Assembly (NCBI GenBank): GCA_009767595.1
Contig: VSDK01020618.1
Span: 988,611-1,052,610, forward strand
Direction of reading: 5' to 3'
Source: Symbiodinium kawagutii
Lineage: Eukaryota; Sar; Dinophyceae; Suessiales; Symbiodiniaceae
Length of the DNA stretch: 64,000 nucleotides
Shown here: positions 13,301 through 24,174 of the stretch, piece after piece
Numbering within the stretch: position 1 is the first letter of the stretch
Layout of the letters: every line of letters begins with the position of its first letter
Position numbers and translations under genes: made by a program
The notes under the pieces: generated by a model
Seen by the model: only the letters and a program-made list of their open reading frames with translations
Told to the model about the DNA's origin: nothing
The model's database searches: none

Positions 13301-16300
13301 TTGGATGATTGCTCATGATTGCCATCGGGTACGCACGATTCGTGCAATTTGACTTGGATGGGAATATTAAGGTTAGTCATGCTTCGCTATCCACCTCGTC
13401 AACGATGGTGTTTTTTTTCATTGCCAGGGCCATGCCTTTGCTGCCGAGCTGCGAATAATGGCAGCTTTGGTGTTGTGTCCCATGCCAAGACCATCACAAA
13501 AGCCTAGGGAGCGGCGCTGGAGTGCAGGGATCACCCAGTGACTCTTTCGACAGATTTCGATCGTCCAAAATCTCACAGCTGCTGGTTGTAGCAGGCTTCC
13601 CACTAAGACAAAATGATCTGATCCAATCCAAAGCCACTACCAACCATCATTGACCATCATTCTGGTCATGAACCACCTGTTCAGACCATCAATGAATCCA
13701 TCCTTTCACCATCATTTCCCCATCTAAACTTGCTTGTTACCCCCGCCCTCACCACCAACGAAGCTCACCCCTTCCACCAGGACGCCCGCCGCCACCGCGA
13801 TGATGGACTTCAGCACCGCGAAGAGTTCCACCGAACGCGGCGAGGGCAGACCTTGCACGGCGAAGTTCGGTTTGTTGAAGAGCTCCAGCAGCGCCTCGGA
13901 CACCTGGAGCTGGCGCGGCTGGGGGGGGCGGCAGCTGCAGCCCTGGTGGTTGAGCTTTTGGGAGGAGGTCATGGAGAGTTGAGAGGTGTCCGTTAATTTT
14001 GGGGTTGGTTAGGGGGAGCTAAGAAAATCTAAGAAATGATGTTGGTTTAGCATATAATATATCTATGGCATATAATGATTCAGATGGGATGATAACTGGG
14101 GGGACCCCCTATGGCGCTTGAGAAACCACCTTGCTGCTGTCTTTGAAATCTGACCCTTCCAAAGGGAAGTGGAAAGATGGGTGCCTGGAGCGGCTCATCA
14201 ACATTGTTAAACACACTCAGTGGCCAAAGCTTGCGAATCCCACCTGCCCGAACGAAAAACAACCATCCTCAATTTTGTAGCTGGAAACTGGTTTGTGATG
14301 GATGGACATTCTGCAGCTGGGTACATTCATAAACCGTCTCCCAAAAATTGGTGGCTTCACAGATGTTCAGAGTGATCGTTTTGGGAGTTGATTGCGGGTG
14401 CTGCAATTTCTGGCTATGCCAGTTTGGCTACTTTTGGTTGGGGACCCCTCCTGAATCCAGGTTTCGTTTCTAAACTGGTGGAACCGGAAAACCTGTGTTT
14501 CTGGCAGATGAGTTCGGGCGTAGGAGACCAGTTCGATTCCCATCGCAGGTCAAAATCGGCCATTACTAAGCATCATTTCTCCTGATCTGCCATCAGTTCA
14601 CCATCCCTTAACCATCAGTTCACCATCGTCCAGTCATCATCAACCATCATCTTCCCACCGTGTCACCATCACTTTGCCATCACTTCACTTCACCAAACAT
14701 CACGAACTCGCCCAGTTCCGGGTGTGTGGCTACCCAGGTGTGGTGCCTTGGGATCCTCACAGCCCAAAGTTGCTTCAGCGAAATGCCTTGGAGCTGACTG
14801 GCGGCGGGTAAGAACTTGGAGCTTTGGAAATGGAGCTTTGGAATTGCTTCATAGAGATTCGTGGGGTGGCATTGCCTCATGGAGATTGTTGGATTCTCAT
14901 GGAGATTGCTGGATTATCATGGAGATTCATGGAGTCTATCTATTCACTTTTTCTTGGAGTAATAAATCAATAGCATGAGATCTGTCATGAAAATCTATGA
15001 CTCATCCATAAGAACCTCTCTAATTGCAACCATCAATTGTTTCTTGGTACATCTAGTTTCCAACTTGTTACATGACCTGTATGCTCATCTGCTCACCCAA
15101 TTGCTGTACCCAGTTGTTGTTTCAACAATGCTTCAATGACTACCATTTGGCTCCCCCTCCACCTGGCTCCCCCTTTAAAGGACCAGCACTGGATACCCCT
15201 GGCTCCAAGCAGCTCCCTCCCAAGCGACAGCCAGATACTACATCCAACCACCAGCTGCCATGGCCGAGCATCCCTCGTGCTACATCCGCTGCCAGCGTGC
15301 CACCCATGAGCACCGCGACCGGTAAGCCTGCCACTGAGGTTGCGACTCCTAGGTCACCTACTCCTAGGTTCTAATATGGGGGGGTTTCCGAAGGTTACTG
15401 ATAGGGCTTGGGTTGATGGGTGTTAGTGAGTAGTAACAGGGGAGAATCACCAACAAACTTATGGTTCAACAACTACTTTGCATGGTGGTTTCTCAAGCTT
15501 TAGGGGGTTACTTAAGGCTTATAACGGTCAATATTGGTTGATGGAGCTTGGGATAGTTACCAACAATACTCGGGGATATACCAACCATGTGGGGGTTTCT
15601 CGATCAAAATTGGACACCTCAAACATGAATGAAGTTTATTACTTTGAATGGTTGATAAACTTGATGATTTGGGGCTCCCCGATTTTGAGAAAGACCCATC
15701 TTGGGATCATTGGCTTCTCCCAGTGGCTCTTTACATCGTCAGAATGGGAAACAAAAACCCAATGATTGGAAGGAGCTCCAGCCGTGACCAAGTCGTATGA
15801 CCAAATGTCATCATGATAAGTCCAAGATTTGGCTTGCCATGATTACTATGATGTGCTGTACCTCTGACCAATCATCAACATAAGCGGCCTTCAGACCTTT
15901 GCAGGTTTTTAGCATCATCAATCATACTCACCACCAACTTGGAACACCTATCACCTACGAAAAAATCCAGGTAACAATCACCTGACCATCCCTATCCCTA
16001 CTTCCACAGAGGTCAACCTTCACCTTCGTAGCAGCCCCGTTGTTTGCACGCACCTAGGGCTTCGTGCACGTAGGCGCTGCCAAACTTTAGCTGCTTATCC
16101 ACGCTGGGCATCAAGATCTTGGACATCACCTGAGCTACACAGGTAGACGCCCACCAGGGGGGACCAGTGGACAGGTGGAGCCCCCAGCTGTTAGCAAACT
16201 TGGTGTAGTTCAGTAAGGTAACTACCAATTAGGGAAGATACACAACTATAATCAGCCACAGTCAAATGGCATATTAAGCAACATATAAATGGGGGGGGCC

Positions 16301-19300
16301 ACCTTGTATGCCGTGATGGTTTAGCTGCAGTTGCCAGTTGGGGGTTTCTCAAGTCATAGGGGTACCCCAGTTGTTGTTCTTCAGATTCACCATTTGTAGG
16401 AGGAAACCAACCATTTTCTGGGGGTCCCCTATTTTGGGAAACCACCAAGCGAGTTTGTTGGTTGGAGATTCAACTGCTTCTATTCATACCAAAACAATGA
16501 AGGTTCACATCCACATGGAACATCCTGAAAAACCGGCCCGACATGCAAATGAAGCACTTAGGGAACCAGTCATACAAGGTAGGCCCGCCCTTGTTGTAAG
16601 TTGCTTAACAAGGCATTTAAGTATGGTTCTATCCACCATTTGCCTAGTTGTTGGCCTAGTGGTAAAGTGCCTCAGCTAACAGCTGCGGGGCCCCACCTTG
16701 TAAACAATCAACTCAAATCCAAGTTTATGGCTTCAGCTATCTGTTGGATGGGTTGCTCGTGGCGGCTTGCTGCGGAACTATCGGTAACCAGTTACCTTTA
16801 TAATAGGTAACCATCCCTACCCCAAGGGTTCCCTGGTTGCCTACAACAAATAGGTGACTGGAAGGATAGGGATCTGTCTTTTCTTTGGGTCACGCATCGA
16901 TAACATTGAGAACTGTTAGGAATGGCAATTTCACTGGTTGAGAACCAGCAATGCAAAGTATTCCCAAAACATCATCAGCCATTGCGATTATCAAATGGTG
17001 AGTCATGACTCAGCCCACGCGGGCTTCCCTGCTCAACAAGAGCTTAGAAACTGCCAACTGTGAACCACGAACCTTTTTCAGTTGGACAGGTTCGACACCG
17101 AAACACGTGGAGTTTTCAACTCTTTGCACATCTGAAAGGTTCTTACACCAACCTCAAACCTCATCCCACAATTCATGTCCACCATTCTCCCACCTCCCAC
17201 TCCTCCACATCATCCATCCTTGATCTCCAGCCCCACCCACCCCCCTCCCCCGTTTAACGGTGCCATCGCCACGGCACCACCGCCGTAGCCGTGGGCTTCA
17301 CTTGGCCCTGCAGCTGCTCCATGAGGCGCTGCATGTCGTCACCGAAGACCACGAAGATCAGCAGATCTGCGTCCTTCGCCGCCTGCGCAGGTCCAGCTGG
17401 GCAGCACCCCAGGGGGTGACCACCACCAGCACCAACCCGTGGGGAGCAGCAACCCGGTTGGGGGACACCGGTGGTGCTGGTGTGAGGATCTGTGGGATCA
17501 CTGGACTGGTGGAAGTTTGGGGAAGTCAGGGTGAAGTAGGGGAATGGTTAGGGGAAATTGATGGTTGCTGAAGGGCTAGTTCACTGTTCATAAGTGAGCG
17601 AAATAGTTGATAAATGGTGGTTAGCGTAGAATGGTGCATTGTGGTTCAAACATGGTTTTTAATTAATGGTCAGTAAGATAATGGATGACAATGACTCGTC
17701 AATGGTTCAGAATGGTTCAGGGTGGTAGATGGTGACGGTTGGTGTTAAACTCCATCGGTTGGTAACAAACTCGACCTCGGAAACCTCGTGCCATCAATGG
17801 TGTGGTTTCCCTCAAATCGTTCCATCCACCTGTTCTGGGAAACAACAATACTCGTCTTATGCGAGGATTCCACTCAGTTCGGACTTCTGAAGTGGTATCC
17901 GACGTGAAAAGTTTATCTTGCAACAAGTAGATTCCAGCAGTCTCTCTGATTCAATTGCAGAACCGCCTGGCCGATGAACCCAAATGGAAGAGCATTAATC
18001 CCAGCAACCAAAAGCGGTAGGCTGCTCACTAGCCAAGCATTATGATGCAAGTAAACATGATCTAAAGCCAGTGAACCTGACGCTTTGTAGCCCATAGCGG
18101 TGTCAAAACACACACCCAAGGTTGCTCACATCCCAAAGTGTTGGATCGTTGGGATTGACCAAGACGTGGAGACGTGGGGGGATACTAGTCCCGGGAAGAA
18201 CATCCCAGGATGACGTCCAATAGTCTGTGGTGATTGGAACTATCTGAGATGTGAAGACATCAATGTGACCATGGTACTCCCCAGCCACTTGTTGATCAAA
18301 CACGGTCAAACTGATTACCGAAGTCAATATTATAGTGACCATGACCAACGACAGGCGCCAATGAATAGTGGTCATTGGTCACCAACAACTTAAACTAATG
18401 ACAACTGATCACTAATGATGTTAAATGACCACTACTGTAGTCACTGATGCTAACTGAAGGATGACAGGAACCAAGCGGATCGACATAGAACCATGACTTG
18501 GGACCATCAGTCACTAGGACTTCTGTCAACCATGACCAGGCACTAGTCATCCACCACACATGCTGACTGATATGATTCCAACCACTTATAGACTTCTAGG
18601 AGTTACAACTCCCCTTCTGGACATAGATTAAGCATGACCACCAACCATCAATTCACCAAACTGATTAACCATCATAAACCATCATTACTTCCAGCAAGTA
18701 CCAAGCTTGACCACGCTTTGGGACCCACATACCATGGCCTAAGCACCATGACATCCACGGCCCCGGCCTCTACCGGATCCACCGTTGCGCGCACGTTGCG
18801 TGGCAGGCGAAGACCTGGCAGGTGCCGCTCGTCGAAGCCGGTCTCGTTGATTTGCTTCATGGTCTCTGCGGCTGGGACCTGGGGGTGAGATGGAGGGTCA
18901 TCATGGTGAGTGATGGGTGTTTAATGGATAGTAATGGTTAGTGATGGTTTCTTAATGATTAACTAGTGATAATTGTTGATCGTTAACCACTAGTACTGGT
19001 TAGTAATGGTTAGTGATGGGTTTTTCTAATGGTTAGTAATGGTTAGTGATGGTTTGTAATACCCTATCATTGGAGTTTAATGAGTTGATTGTTATGGTTA
19101 AGAAGCTGAGGTATACTGGTAATAATTAGCCACTAGTAATGGTTAACCACTAGGAATAATTTTCGATCATGGTGAGTAATGATGGTTTGTAATAATGAAT
19201 CATGATCATGGTTAGTAATAATTCATCTAGTAATGATGGTTAACAATGGTGAGTAATGTGTCTTTAATGGTTAACTAGTAATAATTGTTGATCATTAACC

Positions 19301-20385
19301 ACTAGTAATGGTTTGTAATGGTTAGTGATGCTTTTTCATGGTTAACTCAACATGGCTGATCAACTAACCATAACTAACCATGAACCAATGCTTAATTAAT
19401 GATCATAACTAATGGAGTTGAGCATGGTTAATACTGGTTACTGCAAGAATTCATCTAGTAATTAATTAGCAATAATCGTCAAACAATAGTAATACTAGTA
19501 GTAATGATGAACCATAAAAATGGTGAAAAAATGTGAATAAGGGCTGCTTAACCATTGTAATGGTCATAGGTCACTAAATAAACGGCTATAGTGGTTGATT
19601 ATCATGGTTATTTATTAATGGCTAATCTAACCCACAATGGTTAGAAATACTGGGTTCTCAACCATGGTTCTTAAGGTACTCGATAGTAGGGGTTAATGAT
19701 ATATGATTTATGGGAGTCACAAGAATATAGCGGTTAATAGAATGGTTAGGAGTCACATGGGGGTTCCTTAAAATCGGGCTACCCCCAAATCATCCATTAT
19801 CAATCATTTATCAGGGGTACCTACCCTTCCAGCTACCCTAGGTAACCAGGGAACTCCTGGCGAAGGGATGGTCACCTGTTAAAAAGGTCACTGCTTGCAG
19901 GTACAGCGATGTAGGGTGTAGTTGCGTAACGATTTTCATACTCACAAGCTGATTGATGGCATGTTGGCTATCAAACTTGTGGCCACACCTCCCTTGGCTT
20001 CCCATCAAGCTATCCAAGCCGACATTGCTGATGGCCCAGCCATGCCTAGCCATCCGCCGTCCCAACGGCACCAAGTCACCCAAACAGGCAAGGTTTCTTC
20101 GAAGCGCTTCATATGCAGCAAGGACTGACCCACCTGTGAAGGCTGGGGACGATGACTTACCAACATGGAAGATATCCACTGAGAACCACCTGGGGTGGTC
20201 AAAAAATCTAAACATGTAGCGGGATTTTTGATCACCTATAGGTGCTGGTGATATCTTCCGTGTTGTGCCCCCCTTTCTTGGCCCTATTACCTTAGGTTGG
20301 TTCGCACGTGGGTAGCTACCAATCATATATGGCCAGGTATAGATGTAACTTAATGGTGAATCGTGACCAACTTGTGAAATTTGGG

Positions 20386-20435
<50 letters not shown>

Positions 20436-21262
20436 CCAATCATCCATGTTTACATTACCATCACTTCTGACCAATTCGGAATAGTGGTGGATGGTGAAAA
20501 GCTATCCCCAAAAATTGGTGCAATGATGTTTCTTAAGCCTTTGAAAAGAACCAACACCACATCTATTAACCATTGATTCACCCGCGAGTAACCATCCATG
20601 AGCCAGCTGGGCTAGTATGAAACGGTCCATGCTTTCCATTGCGCTTGACCTGAACCCCCAAAGAGCTGAACGGAGCTGTTGTACCACCAACCACTGAACC
20701 ATCTATGATCCATCTACGAGCCATTAGAAAGCAACCATTGGAGTGTATTCACCATCAAACAATAATCGACAACGAACCAAACAATTCACTAAACTAATTA
20801 CCATAAGTAATCGTTGATGGAAAACAACAAAATAAATCATTGTAGTCAATAATTAACAATTAAATATAAACATTGAGTACACATGTCCCAGGAGAAAACG
20901 AGAAGAGTGCAACGTGCACTCTCCTCGAGATTCATTTTTTTAGAATTCTGTTGATGACCATAATCAATAGTTAACAATTAACTATAGTAAAAACATCGAT
21001 GATTCAAACATAAATGAACTTAACTGAACATTGACTAATCCAACAGAATCAAATTCAGAATCAAATGAGTGAAACAAAACAAAAACAATCTGTTTCGATT
21101 GTATAATCGACATGATAAATCAAACATAGAAATCATCCATAACTTCCTCAATCTTCCCCACACATCCCAGCAGCGCGCGGTTGCGCCTGTCGCGCTACCC
21201 CTGTGCCCCAGGAGCCCATACTGAAGCACGCCACACGGAGCTTGGGCTCAGCCGCACGAGTG
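10262..21262 (-). CDS. GPDH-like protein, copy B (divergent paralogue, about 12 exons)
   Basis: A second member of the glycerol-3-phosphate dehydrogenase family, upstream of copy A on the same strand. Exons from 18,878 to 10,262 mostly join in phase using GC, GT, GT, GA, GC, GC, GC, GT, GA and GT donors; only the acceptor of the exon near 11,570 is undetermined. Conserved parts are HLPGLRLP, DADLLIFVV, PVAVLMGG, HFAEATLGC, VELFAVLKS (catalytic lysine kept), FCDGLGMGHNTKAAIIR, ACGLTDIIASSYGDS and RTRRCADAF. Changes include a poor glycine motif (FSMGSWG, near 21,230), VVFGDD where the family has VVPHQF, and no LVKG. The open phase-consistent frame argues against a dead gene, so a changed activity is possible. 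Introns reach 1.9 kb. Confidence 0.8.
10935..11058 (-). CDS. GPDH copy B exon: DIIASSYGDSRTRRCADAF
   Basis: Matches [13 protein letters not shown] plus the following helix (AKEPAKGWEEVAKEQLRSGM). CAG acceptor, GTGGGG donor, phase 1. Confidence 0.87.
11570..11612 (-). CDS. GPDH copy B exon: GVLTEACGLT
   Basis: Matches [11 protein letters not shown] of copy A. GA donor (GAGCGC) gives ACGLTDIIASSYG across the junction. The acceptor is uncertain. Confidence 0.7.
11620..13050. other. Long copy B intron, no exon seen
   Basis: AT-rich, with TAGTTCATAATGG-like words and a short (TA)n run at 12,512 to 12,530. I see no coding signal on either strand. Confidence 0.5.
13065..13130 (-). CDS. GPDH copy B exon: LGAVELSKFANRFYP
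   Basis: Continues AAIIRS with LGAVELSKFANRFYPEHSS, matching the family segment after NTKAA. GAG acceptor, GTTGCC donor. Confidence 0.82.
13450..13503 (-). CDS. GPDH copy B exon: FCDGLGMGHNTKAAIIR
   Basis: Carries the NTKAA motif. TAG acceptor, GC donor (GCTCGG), phase 1. Confidence 0.87.
13786..13903 (-). CDS. GPDH copy B exon with catalytic lysine
   Basis: Encodes VSEALLELFNKPNFAV and VELFAVLKSIIAVAAG. The lysine is kept; the usual asparagine after it is serine. A GT donor 17 bases further on would break the phase. The GC donor at 13,785 restores AAGFCDGLG with the next exon. Confidence 0.85.
14747..14786 (-). CDS. GPDH copy B micro-exon: HFAEATLGCEDPK
   Basis: Forty bases carrying the FAEATLGC motif. 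AAG acceptor, GC donor, phase 0. Confidence 0.82.
15273..15333 (-). CDS. GPDH copy B exon: AGLPVAVLMGG
   Basis: Matches the [13 protein letters not shown] segment of copy A (VLMGGTLAADVARG). CAG acceptor, GA donor (GATGCT). Confidence 0.82.
16054..16129 (-). CDS. GPDH copy B exon: VMSKILMPS to YVHEAL
   Basis: Weak similarity on its own, accepted because phase 0 in and phase 1 out fit both neighbours and it fills the gap before VLMGG. CAG acceptor, GTGCGT donor. The SLVKG motif is missing here. Confidence 0.65.
16336..16447 (+). mobile_element. Family A element
   Basis: GGGGGTTTCTCAAGTCATAGGGGTACCCC, then ACCAACCATTTTCTGGGGG and CCCTATTTTGGGAAACCACC. Nearly complete copy in a copy B intron. 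Confidence 0.7.
17278..17382 (-). CDS. GPDH copy B exon: AAKDADLLIFVVFGDD
   Basis: Thirty-five codons. Matches [13 protein letters not shown] of copy A but the PHQF part is replaced by FGDD. CAG acceptor, GT donor, phase 0. Confidence 0.83.
18768..18878 (-). CDS. GPDH copy B exon: ETMKQINE to HLPGLRLP
   Basis: Thirty-seven codons matching the KLTEIIN...ENVKYLPG region of copy A. CAG acceptor, GC donor, phase 0. Confidence 0.83.
18890..20150. repeat. TGATGGTTAGTAATGG-type degenerate repeat tract (intron)
   Basis: Over 1.2 kb made largely of ATGGTTAGTAATGGTTAGTGATGG-like words and their complements. It lies in the long copy B intron upstream of the exon at 18,878. Part of a family A element is at 19,757 to 19,815. 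Confidence 0.6.
20161..20208 (-). CDS. Candidate exon of copy B
   Basis: A short open stretch (FFDHPRWFSVDIFHVG) ends at a textbook GTAAGT donor at 20,160. It lies where the MWVxEEE region is expected, but the phase does not match the next exon, so it is only a candidate. Confidence 0.3.
20386..20435. repeat. (ATC)n microsatellite
   Basis: About 16 uninterrupted trinucleotide units inside a copy B intron. The poly-aspartate reading on the minus strand is a by-product. Confidence 0.95.
21190..21262 (-). CDS. GPDH copy B N-terminal exon (degenerate glycine motif)
   Basis: Encodes KLRVACFSMGSWGTG, which aligns with [10 protein letters not shown] of copy A but lacks the first glycines. Splice ends are not fixed. 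The exon linking it to the next certain exon was not found. Confidence 0.55.
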
Positions 21263-21586
21263 GAGAGCGAGGGTGCGCTCAGGGCTGCTGTGAGAGAACC
21301 TGGGGGCGGGGCCAGTGCCATGGTGCCATTGGTTGCCGTGGTTGCCGTCGCCCACTTGGATGTGCACAGCTCCATGGGGTCATCCCATGGGTTCTGAGGA
21401 AAGTGGGTCATGAGCTACCCTAGAGCTGGCTTATGGCTGCACATCCAAGCAGTCGTCATGAAGGAACTAATGCCTAGAATGCGCCGCTCGCTGCAACTTC
21501 TTGCTGGATTGCAGTTCTCCGCAGCTGGAACTTTGTTGTTCCAGCGCTCTCATCGCTGGAGTCAGCATGTTGCATGGTTGAATTGG

Positions 21587-21596
21587 NNNNNNNNNN
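21587..21596. other. Assembly gap (10 N)
   Basis: Ten N between the copy B N-terminal region and the GH5 gene; true distance unknown. Confidence 1.
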
Positions 21597-21985
21597 GGTT
21601 CAGCAATGATGACGACCATGACTTGATGCTGGTTAACGGTATGGTATCAAAACATACTGGGAACAAAAACAAGCCACGATTTCCAGCCAGTGGAGTCTCA
21701 ACATGACTACAGGTATCTACATGCAGGTGAAATCTAGCAAAACCAATTGCTCCATTGCGGCAGTCTTTGGCCATCTGGCGGAGTCGCCCGAAGCTGAAGG
21801 ACCAAACAACCCACAGGGCGGCAAAATGATTCACTGAATATTGCATAGTTGCCTGGATATGCTTGTTTTCAAAGGCATTTTCCATGGTTTGGTCTTCCCT
21901 CTTTGGTGATTTTGAAAGGCCTAGCTTGTCAAGGCCCAACAAACGCCAAGCTTTGTGGCATCACCGTGGCAGGATCACCTCGACT

Positions 21986-23929
21986 CTAGAGAGTCTTCGC
22001 TTCGGCCACGACACGTCTGGGTTGTTTGTGAAACCTGGTGAAGCCCTTGGGCCAAGGCAGTGCACCCTGGACTTCATGGGAGGCTGGCACCAAGTTCAGG
22101 ACATATTTCTGAGCTCCACCAGATCCCGTGATGTCAGCCCCAAAGAAGGTTCCATCCCGCACCGTCTTGGCGTGCGCGGCAAAGGCCAAGGGATCGATCT
22201 CACCATCAGCGGTCACAGGTTCGCCAGATCCGGCGCTCAAGACCTCAGGAGGATATTTGAACCATCCTGGCTGTTGAGTCCACTCGGTATCAGCATAGAG
22301 CCAGTAATTCACTGCGTTGATCCCTGCATCTACCGCCTCGGCCATTTTATCCGCCTTCTCCTGAGCGCTGCTGGCATAAAACTCGCTGAGCCAAATGGGC
22401 GCGCCATAGAAATCCTTCGCGACCATCTTCTTGGCAACCTCGAAGGTCTTGGCCAAAGATGCAGTGCTGGGAGGTGAATAGTAATGTAATGAATAGACCA
22501 GGCGATTTTGCTCAGCCAGCAACTGATACCTGGTTGAATGGTCGGTGCTTTTTCAGCACCTCGTCATGAAACATGTGTGCAAGTCAACCAACCATTTGTT
22601 AATCAATGTTAATCACTACTTCTAGGGAAAACCCTTGAAGTCAAATGGGGGAAAATAAAAAATGTGAATCAAACCACCCGCCAGATACTGCTTCCTAGCA
22701 TGACTCGGCATCCCTGCACAAGACAGGCAGCTAAAGACGCAATCTGCTGGAGCCAAACTGCCGAAGTTCGTCACAGCAATGGGAGCTTTGATGGATGGAT
22801 CTTCACCAAGCGCCTCTAAGACGTCGCCAAAGAAGCTTGCAACCTGACGCCAAATGGTGAAGGAGTAGCATAGGTTTGGCAAGCCACCTAAGGGAGGCTC
22901 GTTGAGGAGCTCCACTGCAATGACGTTGTCATACTTGTCCCAAAGACTACAGAGGTACTTCACAAACTTCACATAGGGGTCGAAGAAGATCTCCTTATCT
23001 TGTTTGTTGCGCGCAGAGCCATACAAACGCTTGACACTGTTCTGAACCTGGGCTGTGATGTAAAGACTGTGCCAATGCTCATCATTGTTGCAGCGTCTCA
23101 TGCTGGCGTTGCCAACATTCATGTGTGCCGGGTTTCCATCTCCACTCCCCACGGAGTGAGCTTTCCAGGGGTCAGCATCACCGTCATAAGTTTTGATCCC
23201 AAGCTTGCAGCAGTTGAAGAGAAAGTTGCAACAGCAACATCCAAAAAAGATCTGCAAGGGATGGCTCGGATTCGTGAGATAAGAGGTGCGGCAGCATTCT
23301 GGACAGCTGGTGCAGTAAGAGAAGCAGCAACAGCAACAGCACTGCTCGCAGAAGCAGCCAGCCCTATCTTGGAAATCAGCAATGACCCACCATGGAATTC
23401 CATCACCTCCACTGGTTGCACCCACGGAATCCGTGTGGATGTCGCAAAAGACATAAACCCCCTCGTCACGAAAGGCTTGGATGCAATCTTCCACTCTGGT
23501 CACAAAGGTGGGGTCAATCTCCTTGTCCTTGGGCATGCCTGCGTCCATCATGGTGCCCAAGCGGACACATGGAAGCACGGGCCGTGCTGATCCATCTGCT
23601 GCTGGTGGTGGGCGATATGCCATGGCCCGGGCACCATCGGCCAAGACCTTGGCATCATTTCGGATGACGTCCACTGGAGGATAGAAAGGATCCGCCTTCA
23701 TCACATAGTTTGCACCCATAAGTACCACCTCCTGGCCATCCAGCATAAAATGTTCACCCGAGATTGTGATACGCCCCATTGTGAGAAGCTCCGCCAAGGT
23801 ACACACACTTCTTCGCGGCACTTGAGCCAGAACTGGCCTACTGACTTGGCACGTTCCCATGGCACTGTGGTCCACCAGTCCAAGCATTGGCCAACACACT
23901 TCATGGTCTCTTCTGAAACCAAGTCCCAA
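21986..23929 (-). CDS. Glycoside hydrolase family 5 protein (two exons)
   Basis: A GH5-type (beta-mannanase/cellulase clan) enzyme expected to cleave a beta-linked glycan or glycoside. Exon 1 (about 22,678 to 23,929; likely start at the Met at 23,779, MGRITISGEHFMLDG) has GANYVMKADPFYPP, FCDIHTDS and AVELLNEPP, whose Glu (about residue 344 of the open frame) is the acid/base. Exon 2 (21,986 to 22,529) has LVYSLHYYSPP and IWLSEF, whose Glu is the nucleophile, then NYWLYADTEW, and ends at TAG. A Cys-rich insert (18 Cys in 50 residues, DNA 23,207 to 23,356) is unusual; it stays in frame but could also be a retained intron. The single intron is nearly all one family B element. Its exact splice points are ambiguous by a few bases. 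Confidence 0.85.
22530..22690 (-). mobile_element. Family B short inverted-repeat element forming the GH5 intron (introner-like)
   Basis: On the minus strand it begins GGTGGTTTGATTCAC and ends CATTCAACCAG, directly between the two GH5 exons. Other family B copies share the same ends (GTGGTTTGA...ACCACCAACCAG) and internal words TTTTCCCTAGTA and ATGGTTGGTTGAC. The intron is therefore little more than the element. Confidence 0.7.
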
Positions 23930-24039
23930 GATCAGCAGAGCTTACCCAATGGCTAACAGCAATGGTCTGGGCTAAACGGTGAGTCATAACATCTCATCTA
24001 ACCAGTCATTGAACGTCATCAACCATCACCAACTACACT

Positions 24040-24174
24040 TCATCCATGACTAACCATCACCACCATGGGGTCATTATCCAGCAGCACGCCATCATCATTC
24101 GCCCAGGAACGAATCAAACAAACCACGCCAGCCGGTTGATCGGTGTTCTTGGGCATGACGAAATGCGACACCGC
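24040..24174 (-). CDS. HAD last exon
   Basis: AVSHFVMPKNTDQPAGVV corresponds to the C-terminal strand and helix of Cof proteins (ADYVTxSNxExGV). Frame ends at TGA. Confidence 0.65.
   Translation of the reverse strand, partial: AVSHFVMPKNTDQPAGVVCLIRSWANDDGVLLDNDPMVVMVSHG

Noticed and set aside
13724-13996. Plus-strand readings over 13.73 to 14.0 kb
   Set aside because: Shadows of the conserved GPDH copy B exon on the other strand.
23000-23590. 196-codon plus-strand reading opposite the GH5 exon
   Set aside because: No family match; it is the open antisense of a GC-balanced exon whose sense strand has GH5 catalytic motifs.
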